From Actinomyces sp. oral taxon 170 str. F0386 (lineage in GTDB: Bacteria > Actinomycetota > Actinomycetes > Actinomycetales > Actinomycetaceae), in the NCBI RefSeq assembly GCF_000195595.1, contig NZ_GL882555.1, positions 1 through 64,000 of the forward strand: a stretch of 64,000 nt of DNA, in the 5' to 3' direction. The notes beneath the pieces were generated by a model, which saw only the letters and a list, made by a program, of their open reading frames with translations, had not been told where the DNA came from and searched no databases. Below are positions 1-8,290 of the stretch, in pieces. Within the stretch, counting starts at the first letter, position 1. Every line of letters starts with the position of its first letter. The translations under genes were made by a program, and so were the position numbers.

Positions 1-2
1 GG

Positions 3-2102
3 CCCGCCCGCGCCCTGACCCGGCGCGGGCGGGCCGCTCGTTCTCCCCTGCCGGTGCTTGTCACCGTGCTGGCAATCCTGGGGGGGTGCGCCATCATCCT
101 GCCCCTGGTGGGTATGGGGACCCGCGTCTCCTGGGGGCAGCTGCCTCAGCTGCTGGCGACGCCGTCGGCGCAGGCGGCCCTGTGGCTGTCGATACGCACA
201 TGCCTGGTCTCCACGGCGATCTGCGTGGTGCTGGGCGTGCCACTGGCGCTGCTGCTGGCCCGCAGCTGGCCGGGCGTGAGGCTCGCACGGATCCTCGCGG
301 TGCTGCCGATGACGATGCCGCCGGTGGTGGCCGGCATCGCGCTGCTGTCTACGCTGGGAAACCGTGGCCTGCTGGGGGCCCACCTGCGGCAGTGGGGCCT
401 TCCCATCGCCTTCTCCACCACTGCGGTGGTCATCGCCCAGGTGTTCGTCTCCATGCCGTTCCTGGTGGTGACCCTGGAGGCGGCACTGCGCAGCCGCGAC
501 ACTCATGCCGAGACCACTGCTCGAACGTTAGGGGCGGGGCCCTGGCGAGTCCTGACCCAGATCACACTGCCGCTGGCGGCGCCCGCTCTGGCTCGCGGCA
601 CGGCCCTGGCCCTGGGCCGCAGCCTGGGCGAGTTCGGGGCCACCATCGCCTTCGCGGGCTCCAAGGAGGGAGTCACCCGCACGATGCCGTTGGCCATCTA
701 CCTGGAGCGGGAGAAGGACACGGCCACGTCACTGGCCCTGGCCGCGGTGCTCATCGGGCTGTCCTTCGTCATTGTCGGGGCGACCAACGTCGACTGGTCC
801 CGTCTGGCGGCACTGGTGCACCGAGTCCCCGAGGGAGGGGCCGATGAGGTTCCCCCTCCCACGCCCACCAGTGAACGCTCCCCCTCAGCTGGGCCCGACG
901 GCGTCATCTCGGCCCCCACCGGCACGCACCCCACCCCACCGGCCGGGGACTCCCCGCACGGCCAGGACCTGCGAGTCACCTTCGAGCTGGCCGAGCGCGA
1001 CGTCGTCGTCGACCTGGAGGTGGAGGCCGGGCGCACGGTGGCGCTCGTCGGTCCCAACGGCTCGGGCAAGTCGACGGTCTGCTCCGTCGTGGCCGGTCTG
1101 CTGGATGCCGAGGACGGCCGGGTGGTCCTGGGCGGGCGGGTCCTGGACGGCGCAGGGAGGTTCGTCCGCGCCGGGCACCGTCAGGTGGCACTGCTCAGCC
1201 AGGAGCCGGGCGTCTTCACCCATATGTCGGTCCTGGGCAACGTGGTCTTCGCGCTGCGCTGCCAAGGGGCGAGTCGGGGCGAAGCGGTGAGGCGGGCACG
1301 CGTCGAGCTGACCGCCGTCGGTGCCGCGCACCTGGCCTCCCGCTCAGGGGGTGCGCTCTCGGGCGGGCAGGCGGCCCGCGTGGCCCTGGCCCGAGCGCTG
1401 GCAACGGGACCACGTCTGCTCGTCCTCGACGAACCGATGTCGGCCCTGGACGTCACCGCCCGTCAGGAGATGCGCCGCCTGGTGTCGCGCCGATGCGCCG
1501 AGGAGGGGCTGACGCTGCTGCTGGTGACCCATGACGTCCTGGACCTGACGGCGCTGGCCGAGGACGTCGTCGTCCTGGAGCGGGGGCGCGTGGTGGAGCA
1601 GGGGCCGACGGCGCGGGTCCTGTCCGCGCCGCGCTCGGACTTCGTCGCCCGTCTGACGGGGACGGCCGCGCTCACGGGCGTCGTCGACGGCGAGGCCGAG
1701 GCTCCGGGGTTGCGGCTGCCGTCGGGGCGGGTCATTCACGGCCGCCCCTATGAGGGGCCGACCGAGGACGGGACCCCTGCACGGAGCGGCCAGGGCCGAC
1801 AGGAGGACCAGAGCGAGGTTCTCCGCCCCGGAGCGCCGGGGATTGCGCTGGTGCCGCCCGACGCCGTCGCCCTCTACCGCGAGGCACCGCACGGCAGCCC
1901 CCGCAACGTCCTGACCGGCCGGGTGACGGGGCTGGAGCGCTCGGGGGCGCTGGTGAGTGTGCGCCTGGAGCTGGAGGAGGGACAGCGGCTGTCGGCGGCG
2001 GTCACCGCCGGGGCCGTGGCCGAGCTCGGCATCACCGAGGGTCGGGAGATCTGCTGCGTCATCAAGGCGGTTCAGGTACGTATCGTGGCCCGCCGGGGCT
2101 GA
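3..2102 (+). CDS. modBC: Fused molybdate ABC transporter, permease plus ATP-binding domain (ModB-ModC), 5' end off window
   Basis: Imports molybdate: membrane permease and cytoplasmic ATPase in one chain. The N-terminal ~240 residues are a ModB-type permease with several hydrophobic helices and the EAA-like loop (AETTARTLGAGPWRV). A Pro/Ser-rich linker follows, then an ABC ATPase with Walker A GPNGSGKS, signature LSGGQAARVALARAL and Walker B LLVLDEP. A C-terminal TOBE/Mop-like oxyanion-binding domain starts around PRNVLTGRVTGLERSG. The frame is open to the left edge and runs through an Arg-rich segment typical before the first helix, so the true start is probably upstream. The first candidate start inside the window is GTG at 54, which has no ribosome binding site. 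The next gene (MoeB-type) fits molybdenum metabolism. Tungstate or sulfate as substrate cannot be excluded, but the Mop domain favours molybdate. Confidence 0.88.
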   Translation, partial: PARALTRRGRAARSPLPVLVTVLAILGGCAIILPLVGMGTRVSWGQLPQLLATPSAQAALWLSIRTCLVSTAICVVLGVPLALLLARSWPGVRLARILAVLPMTMPPVVAGIALLSTLGNRGLLGAHLRQWGLPIAFSTTAVVIAQVFVSMPFLVVTLEAALRSRDTHAETTARTLGAGPWRVLTQITLPLAAPALARGTALALGRSLGEFGATIAFAGSKEGVTRTMPLAIYLEREKDTATSLALAAVLIGLSFVIVGATNVDWSRLAALVHRVPEGGADEVPPPTPTSERSPSAGPDGVISAPTGTHPTPPAGDSPHGQDLRVTFELAERDVVVDLEVEAGRTVALVGPNGSGKSTVCSVVAGLLDAEDGRVVLGGRVLDGAGRFVRAGHRQVALLSQEPGVFTHMSVLGNVVFALRCQGASRGEAVRRARVELTAVGAAHLASRSGGALSGGQAARVALARALATGPRLLVLDEPMSALDVTARQEMRRLVSRRCAEEGLTLLLVTHDVLDLTALAEDVVVLERGRVVEQGPTARVLSAPRSDFVARLTGTAALTGVVDGEAEAPGLRLPSGRVIHGRPYEGPTEDGTPARSGQGRQEDQSEVLRPGAPGIALVPPDAVALYREAPHGSPRNVLTGRVTGLERSGALVSVRLELEEGQRLSAAVTAGAVAELGITEGREICCVIKAVQVRIVARRG

Positions 2103-2142
2103 ACGCCCGCCACGTGTCCGAGGAGAGAATGAGGAGGAGGAC

Positions 2143-3432
2143 ATGAGTGCAGTGAACGGGAACGACGGAGACTCGATCATTGCCGAGGAGCGTCTGCGGC
2201 CGCTGAGCCGGGATGAGCTGGAGCGTTACCACCGCAATGCCCTGGTTCCGCAGGTGGGGGTCGTGGGGCAGCAGCGCATCCGCGCGTCCCGGGTCCTGCT
2301 CGTCGGTGCCGGCGGCCTCGGAGCCCCGGCGGCCCTGTACCTGGCGGCCGCCGGGGTGGGCACGATCGGGCTCATCGACGACGACGACGTCGATGTCACC
2401 AACCTCCAGCGCCAGGTCATCCATATCACAGCCGCCGTGGGGCGTCCCAAGGTGGATTCGGCGGCCGAGGCGATCAGGGCGCTCAACCCCGACGTCGAGG
2501 TCGTCACCCACCGGACTCGTCTGACGGCCGACAACGCTCTGGGTCTGCTGCGCGGCTGGGACGTGGTCATCGACGGGACGGACAACTTCCCCACGCGGTA
2601 TCTCGTCAACGACGCCGCCGTCCTGCTGGGGCTGCCGCTCGTGCACGGGGCGGTGCTCGGGTTCAACGGGCAGGTGGGGGTCTTCGACGCCCGTCGGGGT
2701 CCGTGCTACCGGTGCCTGCACCCCACTCCACCGCCCGCGGGCTCGGTGCCCTCCTGCGCCGAGGCCGGAGTGCTGGGAGTGCTGCCGGGAATTATCGGAA
2801 CGATGCAGGCGGCCGAGGCGCTCAAGCTCATCATCGGTGGTGCCGAGCCGCTGCTGGGGAGGCTGGCACTGCTGGACGTCTGGGGTGGGAGGCTGCGAGA
2901 GATCCCCGTGGCGAAGAACCCGGCCTGCCCGGTGTGCGGGGAGAACCCGACTATCACTGCGCTGGTGACGGAGGCCGATTCCTGCACGATCCCCCAAACT
3001 CCTGGCGCCGACGCGCAGCCGCATGCGCGAACCGCAGAGGACGACTCCCACCGGCAATCTGAAGGGTCCAGGCCTGATTCCAGTGCGTCCCCACGGATTC
3101 AAGGGACCGGAGAGGCCCCAACAGCAGAGTCGGCAGCGGATACCGTCTCTGCTGCCGAGCTGAGACAGCTCCTGGCAGGCGCCGAGCCCCCGGCACTGCT
3201 GGACGTGCGCGAGGAGATCGAGGTGACGCTCGAGCCGATGGAAGGGGCGCTGCACATTCCGCTGCGTGAGGTAGTGGCGCGCATGGACGAGCTGGACGTC
3301 GCGCGCACGACCGTGGTCGTGTGCGCCGCCGGGATCCGCTCAGCCCGGGCCATCGAGGCACTGCGGGCGGCCGGCTACACCGGCCGACTCGTCAATCTCG
3401 ACGGCGGCGTGAAGGCGTGGGCGGCCGGCTGA
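2143..3432 (+). CDS. moeB: MoeB/MoeZ-type adenylyltransferase with C-terminal rhodanese domain
   Basis: Activates a ubiquitin-like sulfur carrier (MoaD or ThiS type) by C-terminal adenylation; the rhodanese domain can supply sulfur. The protein is 429 aa. The ThiF/E1-like domain covers residues ~25-270, with nucleotide loop VGAGGLGAP, a DNLQRQ-like segment (TNLQRQVIH), and paired zinc cysteines CYRC and CPVC. After a polar linker, residues ~335-428 are rhodanese-like, with the active-site loop VVCAAGIRSARA containing the catalytic Cys. The ATG at 2143 was chosen because GAGGAGGAGG lies just upstream; a longer open frame begins inside modBC but has no such support. It sits 40 bp after the molybdate transporter, so molybdopterin synthesis is the likely role. 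The fused layout matches mycobacterial MoeZ. Confidence 0.9.
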   Translation: MSAVNGNDGDSIIAEERLRPLSRDELERYHRNALVPQVGVVGQQRIRASRVLLVGAGGLGAPAALYLAAAGVGTIGLIDDDDVDVTNLQRQVIHITAAVGRPKVDSAAEAIRALNPDVEVVTHRTRLTADNALGLLRGWDVVIDGTDNFPTRYLVNDAAVLLGLPLVHGAVLGFNGQVGVFDARRGPCYRCLHPTPPPAGSVPSCAEAGVLGVLPGIIGTMQAAEALKLIIGGAEPLLGRLALLDVWGGRLREIPVAKNPACPVCGENPTITALVTEADSCTIPQTPGADAQPHARTAEDDSHRQSEGSRPDSSASPRIQGTGEAPTAESAADTVSAAELRQLLAGAEPPALLDVREEIEVTLEPMEGALHIPLREVVARMDELDVARTTVVVCAAGIRSARAIEALRAAGYTGRLVNLDGGVKAWAAG

Positions 3433-3757
3433 CGGGGGCCGTGGCGCGGGGCATCGCGACTGGGATGCGGGAATGGTGTTTCGGTTAAGTGAGGTTTGCT
3501 CGCATCTTGCTAGGTGGGCTGGTGTGGATTGAGGTGTGGTGGACGGCCTCGGGTGGTGGGCGGAGGGGGACGGCTCAGGACGTGGTGGGTCGGGTAGTTG
3601 GGGCGTGTCGCGGTGGTGGAGGCGATTCCAGGGGACGGCCAAGTGCCTGGTTCGCCATGGACGACCACTGGGGTGCATGACTGCGGAGGTCGCTGGTGCG
3701 GTCCGCGAGCCCTTGGGTGCGTCTGCGAGCCTCCGGGTGCCCCGGGGCTGGCGGGTT
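3433..3757. other. Gene-free stretch between convergent genes
   Basis: About 325 bases between the MoeB-type gene and the convergent PKD-like gene. The plus strand is notably G and T rich. Near 3690-3740 there is a short imperfect direct repeat around GCGAGCC. I see no convincing coding frame, RNA gene or terminator here. Confidence 0.5.
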
Positions 3758-4582
3758 CTAGTGGCCTTGGGCTTCCTCGGCGTCGTCAGTGAGGTAGGAG
3801 ACGAGGCGGACGAGGTCGTAGGGGGTGGAGGTCTCGGTGGTGGTGATGGTGCCGTCGATGGTGCGCCACTGGGTCTCGCCGGCGGGGCGGAATCGGGTGG
3901 TCCAGGTGGTGGTCAGGGTGGTGGTGACGTCTTTTGCGGTGTGCTTGTAGTGGTGGGTGACGGTCTGGTGGGGGTAGGGGGCTCCGGGGTCGGTAGTGGT
4001 TGTGGTGGTGCCGTCGCCCCAGTTCCAGGTGTAGGAGGTGGGGGTGAACTCGACGTCGATGGTGGTGCCCAGGATGGTGGTCGTCTGGTAGCGGGTGGCG
4101 GGGTTGGTGTAGACGATGAAGGCCTTGGAGATGATGACCTTGGGGCCGGGTGGTTGGCGGGTGATGCCTGAGCCGGAGGCGATGAGGGTGGCGGCCTGGC
4201 GGGTGGTGATCGTGATCACCCGCGGGCCACCGCCGCCGGCGGCGGGTGCATCTTCCTGGGGCCGGGAGGGGTGAAGGATCTTGTCGGCTATGCAGTCCAT
4301 GTCCGGGATCTGGCCACCATTACTGACGCAGTCCTGGTGGGGCTGCTCATCCCACATCGACGGATCCGACGCCGACACAGCCGGACGAGGTGGTGAGGCA
4401 GGCGAACCAGAGCCTGAATCAGGCAATTCTATCGTCTCGCTGGCTTCTCCGGTTATCTCCGACCGACCTCCAGAGTTTTTTCCATCGATACCCGGAGTCG
4501 ATGAGCGAGGTTCACTTCTAGCCGAGACAGAAGGAATTGACACAAAAAAGGCAATCGCCATAGCCGCAAGAAGGCGCTTCAT
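3758..4582 (-). CDS. Secreted PKD-like domain protein, unknown function
   Basis: Protein of 274 aa with an N-terminal signal peptide (MKRLLAAMAIAFFVSIPSVSA) and no lipobox. A Ser/Pro-rich segment follows, then a Thr-rich C-terminal half containing a PKD-like signature (YTWNWGDGTTTTT followed by a HHY strand), as found in extracellular binding or adhesive beta-sandwich domains. The start ATG overlaps the stop of the lipoprotein gene upstream on the same strand by 4 bases (ATGA), implying translational coupling. The first third has visibly more A and T than the surrounding genes, which may mean fast evolution or acquisition. No catalytic motif is seen. Similar small secreted PKD proteins next to DUF6318-like lipoproteins seem typical of Actinomyces, but I cannot confirm this here. 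Confidence 0.7.
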   Translation of the reverse strand: MKRLLAAMAIAFFVSIPSVSARSEPRSSTPGIDGKNSGGRSEITGEASETIELPDSGSGSPASPPRPAVSASDPSMWDEQPHQDCVSNGGQIPDMDCIADKILHPSRPQEDAPAAGGGGPRVITITTRQAATLIASGSGITRQPPGPKVIISKAFIVYTNPATRYQTTTILGTTIDVEFTPTSYTWNWGDGTTTTTTDPGAPYPHQTVTHHYKHTAKDVTTTLTTTWTTRFRPAGETQWRTIDGTITTTETSTPYDLVRLVSYLTDDAEEAQGH

Positions 4583-5400
4583 CTCGGAATTACCTCTCCT
4601 TCACCAATCATCCAACGACCATTCACGTACCGAACCCCGAGCTTAAGTTCTCGATCTTCATCAGGACCAGAGACAGAAGGGTCACTACCTGGATAACACC
4701 AGATCATTTGCCCATAGTTAATATGAACATGAATGAGATTGTAGTTATACCCTTCGAGCTTGTCGTAGTAGCGGATATTTGTGATGTCTTGCTCCCACTT
4801 GTTGGCCCAACCGCCACCCGCGTGAAGTTCTGCCGCCTGGTCGATGACTGATTTGCAGAAGACGCAGCCGTCTTCGCTCATAGCGGCGAGCTCGGTGGTG
4901 TTGCCGGTCATGAAGGCGTAGCGGTAGAGGTCGAGGAAGTAGTAGACGCTGCCGGTGGCACCTCGTGCGGACTCCTCGTCCATGTGCGCAGGTTTGGCGG
5001 GTGCGGGTTCGGCCAGGGCGGCGTCGCGCTGGGCCCGCAGCTCGGGTGTCAGGGCGGCTTCTCGGGAGGCGGTCGCCGAGGCGTTGGCGTCGGCGATGCC
5101 CTGCTCGGCCCGGGCGACGGCCGCTGAGGCGCTGGCACTGGTGCTTGCGCCGGCCTCGGCCCTGACATCCTTCAGCGAGCAGGCAGCCACCCCCAGGGCC
5201 AGCACGCACGCCATCGCCAACCCCGCCGCCCACTGGCGTCCGAGGCGCGGCCCGGGGCAAGTGACACGTAACGCCTGTGCTGGTCTGCTCGGGCGTTCCG
5301 GTCCTCCTGTCGGGGCGGTCCGCTCCTTGGACTCGTCGACACGGCTGCGGCTCGGTCGGGCCTGAGGGCCTTGCGGTGCCAGACGCCACTGCGCCGACAT
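4579..5400 (-). CDS. Probable DUF6318-family lipoprotein
   Basis: Protein of 273 aa. A hydrophobic segment (WAAGLAMACVLALGVAAC) ends in a lipobox, so the mature protein should be lipid-anchored outside the membrane. An Ala/Ser-rich low-complexity stretch follows, then a conserved globular part with a YFLDLYRYAFMTGNTTEL block and a CVFC pair, resembling the DUF6318 family of actinobacterial lipoproteins. About 60 residues precede the hydrophobic segment, which is long for a signal peptide. No better start is visible, so the 5' end is uncertain. It is the first gene of a two-gene unit with the PKD-like protein, whose start overlaps this stop. Function unknown. Confidence 0.65.
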   Translation of the reverse strand: MSAQWRLAPQGPQARPSRSRVDESKERTAPTGGPERPSRPAQALRVTCPGPRLGRQWAAGLAMACVLALGVAACSLKDVRAEAGASTSASASAAVARAEQGIADANASATASREAALTPELRAQRDAALAEPAPAKPAHMDEESARGATGSVYYFLDLYRYAFMTGNTTELAAMSEDGCVFCKSVIDQAAELHAGGGWANKWEQDITNIRYYDKLEGYNYNLIHVHINYGQMIWCYPGSDPSVSGPDEDRELKLGVRYVNGRWMIGEGEVIPR

Positions 5401-5496
5401 GGGTCCCCGGTTGCGACCGGGTGCTGAGCCTTGCGCGCCCGCGAGCGCAGGGGATTCTGGATGAGCTCGCGCAGTGTCAGATGGTGCGGTGGCATC

Positions 5497-6270
5497 TCAG
5501 GGTGCTGGTGCGAGGCTGTGCGGCGAGTGAGCGAGCTCCAGCTCGTCTGCAATCCATGAGTACAAGGGGCTGGTGTCGTAGAAGGATGTGGACCCCCAGT
5601 GGTGCACCTCGTCGTCGACGAGCTCGTCGGGCGCACGAAGAATGTGCACATCGGTCTCTCGGCGGACAAGATCGACATAGCGGGCTAAGGTCCAATTGGC
5701 CTCCATGGCCGCCTGTCTCCGGCTCAGGACGGCTGACGTGCTCGGGGTGGTCTTCGTTACCCATGGCACATGGAGCAGTACTGTCCTACTCGTGAGGTCG
5801 AGGCGTTCCAGAAGACTGCGAAAACGCAGCAGGGCCGGTCGCCACAGGTGCAGGTGCTCTGCCGTCCCCAGCTCAAGGAGCCTGGCTGGAAGCTCTTTGT
5901 ATAGGCCAGCCGTCAGAGCTTCCGGCGAACGCGTCAGAAACGTCCCGGGGGCTGTTTCCAGGATGCCGAGACGTTCGTCGCTCAGGTCCCACAGCAGAAG
6001 ATCAGTGTGTGCGGCGGCGGTCAGCTGCGCCTCCAGATTGCCCACCATGTCAGACAGGAAGGAGCGGCGGGCGAATGACGATCTCAGCAAGGACAGATCG
6101 AGGTCACCGACGTTTGCGGAACGTCCTGCGCTGATGAGTGACTGACGGGCGATATGGCTTTCTACTTTCCAGCCCCGGTTCTCCAGCTCGTTCGCCGCGT
6201 TCCTGGCCACGCAGGAACCGTAGACCGTGATTTGTCCTGTCGAGGTTCGGTCAGGGGTGACTGTGGCCAC
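5497..6270 (-). CDS. DUF6270-like protein, possible surface polysaccharide role
   Basis: Protein of 257 aa without signal peptide. It begins shortly before an ITVYGSCVARNAANEL block, the GSC-start motif of DUF6270 proteins. It ends with an HHWGSTSFYDTSPLYSWIADEL block, resembling the closing His-containing motif of SGNH-like hydrolases. I chose GTG at 6270 because GGAGG lies six bases upstream; the ATG at 6294 has no ribosome binding site. DUF6270 members often sit in capsule or cell-wall glycopolymer loci, and the neighbours here (TagD-type cytidylyltransferase, polysaccharide deacetylase) agree with that. Catalysis is not established. The SGNH resemblance is my inference. Confidence 0.65.
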   Translation of the reverse strand: MATVTPDRTSTGQITVYGSCVARNAANELENRGWKVESHIARQSLISAGRSANVGDLDLSLLRSSFARRSFLSDMVGNLEAQLTAAAHTDLLLWDLSDERLGILETAPGTFLTRSPEALTAGLYKELPARLLELGTAEHLHLWRPALLRFRSLLERLDLTSRTVLLHVPWVTKTTPSTSAVLSRRQAAMEANWTLARYVDLVRRETDVHILRAPDELVDDEVHHWGSTSFYDTSPLYSWIADELELAHSPHSLAPAP

Positions 6271-6745
6271 GGGCTGCCTCCAAGCTGCTGTCATGGGCGA
6301 GGCCTGGGAAGGAGGCCGTCTTTACTCGTTTTCTCATAACGGTAGTTGCGCAGGTGAACCGGACAAACGACAGTCGTCATGATCGCGGTGCATGCAATCA
6401 GACTGTGATGTTCCAGGCCTGCTGTGACGAGGTTGAAATCCCTTGTAATCGTTGCGATACCAGGGAATATCTGGGCTCGGTCACATGATGGCCTCAGCTG
6501 CCGCTGGCGTCCGCTCAGGGTTGATGCGCAGTTCGGCGCATTCATTGGGTTAAGTGATAAAGGGTGATCGTCGCCATACCTGAAGGCCTGCTGCGGAGGG
6601 GTAACAAGGGGAAATTGAGGGGTGGGAACTGCCTAGACTTAACGGCAAGCGCGCTCAACCGCCATACGCGCAACCAACGACAATGCCATTGGTTCTTGTG
6701 TCATTCATACAAAAGCTGACGGCTCCGATCCCGAGGACGATCCAG
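6271..6745. other. Divergent intergenic region, no gene seen
   Basis: About 475 bases between divergently read genes, so it should hold promoters for both. It is more A/T rich than its surroundings. I could not pick a convincing -35/-10 pair or operator. The short open frames here lack ribosome binding sites and family features. Confidence 0.5.
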
Positions 6746-7153
6746 ATGAAACGCGTAATCACCTACGGCTCCTTCGACCTGCTCCACTACGGGCATATCG
6801 AGTTGCTGCGCCGAGCCAAGGCGATGGGTGACTATCTCATTGTTGCTCTATCCACTGATGAGTTCAGTGCCTCCAAGGGGAAGCAGGCCTACTTCTCCTA
6901 TGAGCAGCGCAAGGTGATGCTTGAGGCTGTTCGGTACGTGGACCTGGTGGTCCCCGAGCGGACATGGGGGCAGAAGAGTCAGGACATCGACGAGTACGGC
7001 ATTGATGTCTTCGTCATCGGTGACGACTGGGTCGACACCTTCGATGAGCAGCTCGAAGGGCGCTGTGAGATCGTCTATCTGCCGCGAACCCCGGAGATCG
7101 ACGCCTCTCGGATGAAGGAGTGCTGTGACACCGAGGAGGCTCGGGTGCTGTGA
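6746..7153 (+). CDS. tagD: Glycerol-3-phosphate cytidylyltransferase (TagD type)
   Basis: Makes CDP-glycerol from CTP and glycerol-3-phosphate, a precursor for glycerol-phosphate-containing cell-wall polymers. The 135-aa size matches the TagD family. Nucleotidyltransferase motifs are clear: GSFDLLHYGHIELLRRA (HxGH at residues ~15-18) near the N-terminus and the RTPEIDASRMKE (RTxGxSTT-equivalent) block near the C-terminus. The ATG at 6746 follows GAGGA with eight bases spacing; the longer open frame upstream lacks such a site. Neighbours (DUF6270-like protein, polysaccharide deacetylase) suggest surface glycopolymer synthesis. The RTPEIDAS sequence is diverged from RTxGISTT, so another alcohol phosphate substrate is possible. 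Confidence 0.85.
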   Translation: MKRVITYGSFDLLHYGHIELLRRAKAMGDYLIVALSTDEFSASKGKQAYFSYEQRKVMLEAVRYVDLVVPERTWGQKSQDIDEYGIDVFVIGDDWVDTFDEQLEGRCEIVYLPRTPEIDASRMKECCDTEEARVL

Positions 7154-7165
7154 GTCTGAGCCGCC

Positions 7166-8026
7166 TCAGATGCGACGATTGTGCCCTGGGCCGAAGTAGA
7201 CGTCGTCGAGCGTGGCGGTCATCAGGGATCGCTCACGCAGGATGTCGATGATCTGGCCGTAGAGGTGGGTAACGGTGGGGAAGTTCGCGTGACCGATGAC
7301 GATGTGTTGCGCGAGCAGCCACTTCTGCGCCTCGCCGAGAAGAACGTCCTCTGTCAGTAACCCCGAGTCGCCGAACGAGCCGTACCACATCGTGGAGGTT
7401 GTGTACCCCATTTTCGCACAGGCCGAGTCGGTGAACGAGTTGCGGTTGCCGTAGGGGGGCCGGATGAAGGGCGCCCCGGTGATGCCGTAGGTGTTGCGCA
7501 GCAGGTTCTCGCACTGAGTGAGCTCATCGATGATTGCTCCCTCTGACAGTGTCGTCAGATCCGGGTGCGTCCAGGTGTGGTTGGCCAGCTGAACCTGCCC
7601 GGATTCCACCAGGGGCGCCAACTTGGCCTGGTTGTCCGTCCAGCTCGGGTAGGTGCCGGTGACGAAGAAGGTCAGTCGGACTCCCGAGTCCTTGGCGAAG
7701 TCCAGGTAGGCGTCCACGACTGAGGAGTCGACGCCGTCATCGACCGTGATGGCCACGACGTTGCCGACGCTCTCCGGTAGAGCGGTGATGACTGGCTCCG
7801 CCGGAGTGGGGGCGGGCAACGAGGGCGGCCCATCCTGCAGGTGGAGCGGGCTGAGCGACGGCGTGGGAGAAGGGGTCTGTGAGGAGGGTGCGGATGCCGA
7901 AGGCGAGGCCTGCGTCGAAGGCGGCGCTGATGGGCTGGGGCCGGATGCTGAGCTCGCTGCGGTGCAGGCACTGAGGCATCCGGTCGTTCCGGCGGCAAGG
8001 GCAAGCAGGAAATCGCGTCGTTGCAT
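7166..8026 (-). CDS. Polysaccharide deacetylase lipoprotein (NodB homology)
   Basis: Likely removes acetyl groups from an extracellular polysaccharide or peptidoglycan. The 286-aa protein begins MQRRDFLLALAAG and has a lipobox (LSAC) at ~21, so it is a lipoprotein, possibly Tat-exported given the RR pair. A Ser/Pro-rich spacer precedes a NodB-type domain with ITVDDGVDSS (TFDD-equivalent), LANHTWTHPDL (the HxxxH metal site), RPPYGNRN, and VIGHANFP near the end. The ATG at 8026 was preferred because it starts the signal peptide cleanly; GTG at 8047 is an alternative. It converges on tagD with a 12-base gap. The first metal-binding motif reads DDG, as in many active members. Confidence 0.85.
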   Translation of the reverse strand: MQRRDFLLALAAGTTGCLSACTAASSASGPSPSAPPSTQASPSASAPSSQTPSPTPSLSPLHLQDGPPSLPAPTPAEPVITALPESVGNVVAITVDDGVDSSVVDAYLDFAKDSGVRLTFFVTGTYPSWTDNQAKLAPLVESGQVQLANHTWTHPDLTTLSEGAIIDELTQCENLLRNTYGITGAPFIRPPYGNRNSFTDSACAKMGYTTSTMWYGSFGDSGLLTEDVLLGEAQKWLLAQHIVIGHANFPTVTHLYGQIIDILRERSLMTATLDDVYFGPGHNRRI

Positions 8027-8109
8027 GGGAAGGACTTTCTTGAGCACGAGAGAGCGTCAAGCAACCTGTGTACAGAACATCATGTAGGGAAGAGGGAGGT
8101 AGCTCCGAG

Positions 8110-8186
8110 TGGGGTGGCTGACGGGGTTTGAACCCGCGACCTCCTGGACCACAACCAGGCGCTCTGCCGACTGAGCTACAGCCACC
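8110..8186 (-). tRNA. tRNA-His (anticodon GTG)
   Basis: On the minus strand this folds as a full cloverleaf: seven-base acceptor stem GTGGCTG/CAGCCAC, D arm, anticodon loop with GTG, and T arm with GGTTCGAACCC. A G at -1 faces C73, the histidine identity feature, and the 3' CCA is encoded (8110-8112). Confidence 0.96.
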
Positions 8187-8290
8187 ATGTACGGCGAAGC
8201 CGCAACGAATCGGTACTGTATCCGTTCATCTCCTCGCGCACCAAACTGAACTCGGTGCACTGCGTCACGTCACAGAAGCCCCGGGTCTTG

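Noticed and set aside
3536-4171. Plus-strand frame of 211 codons rich in Gly and Val
   Set aside because: Arises from GGTGGT-type repeats opposite the Thr-rich PKD gene; no recognised domain.
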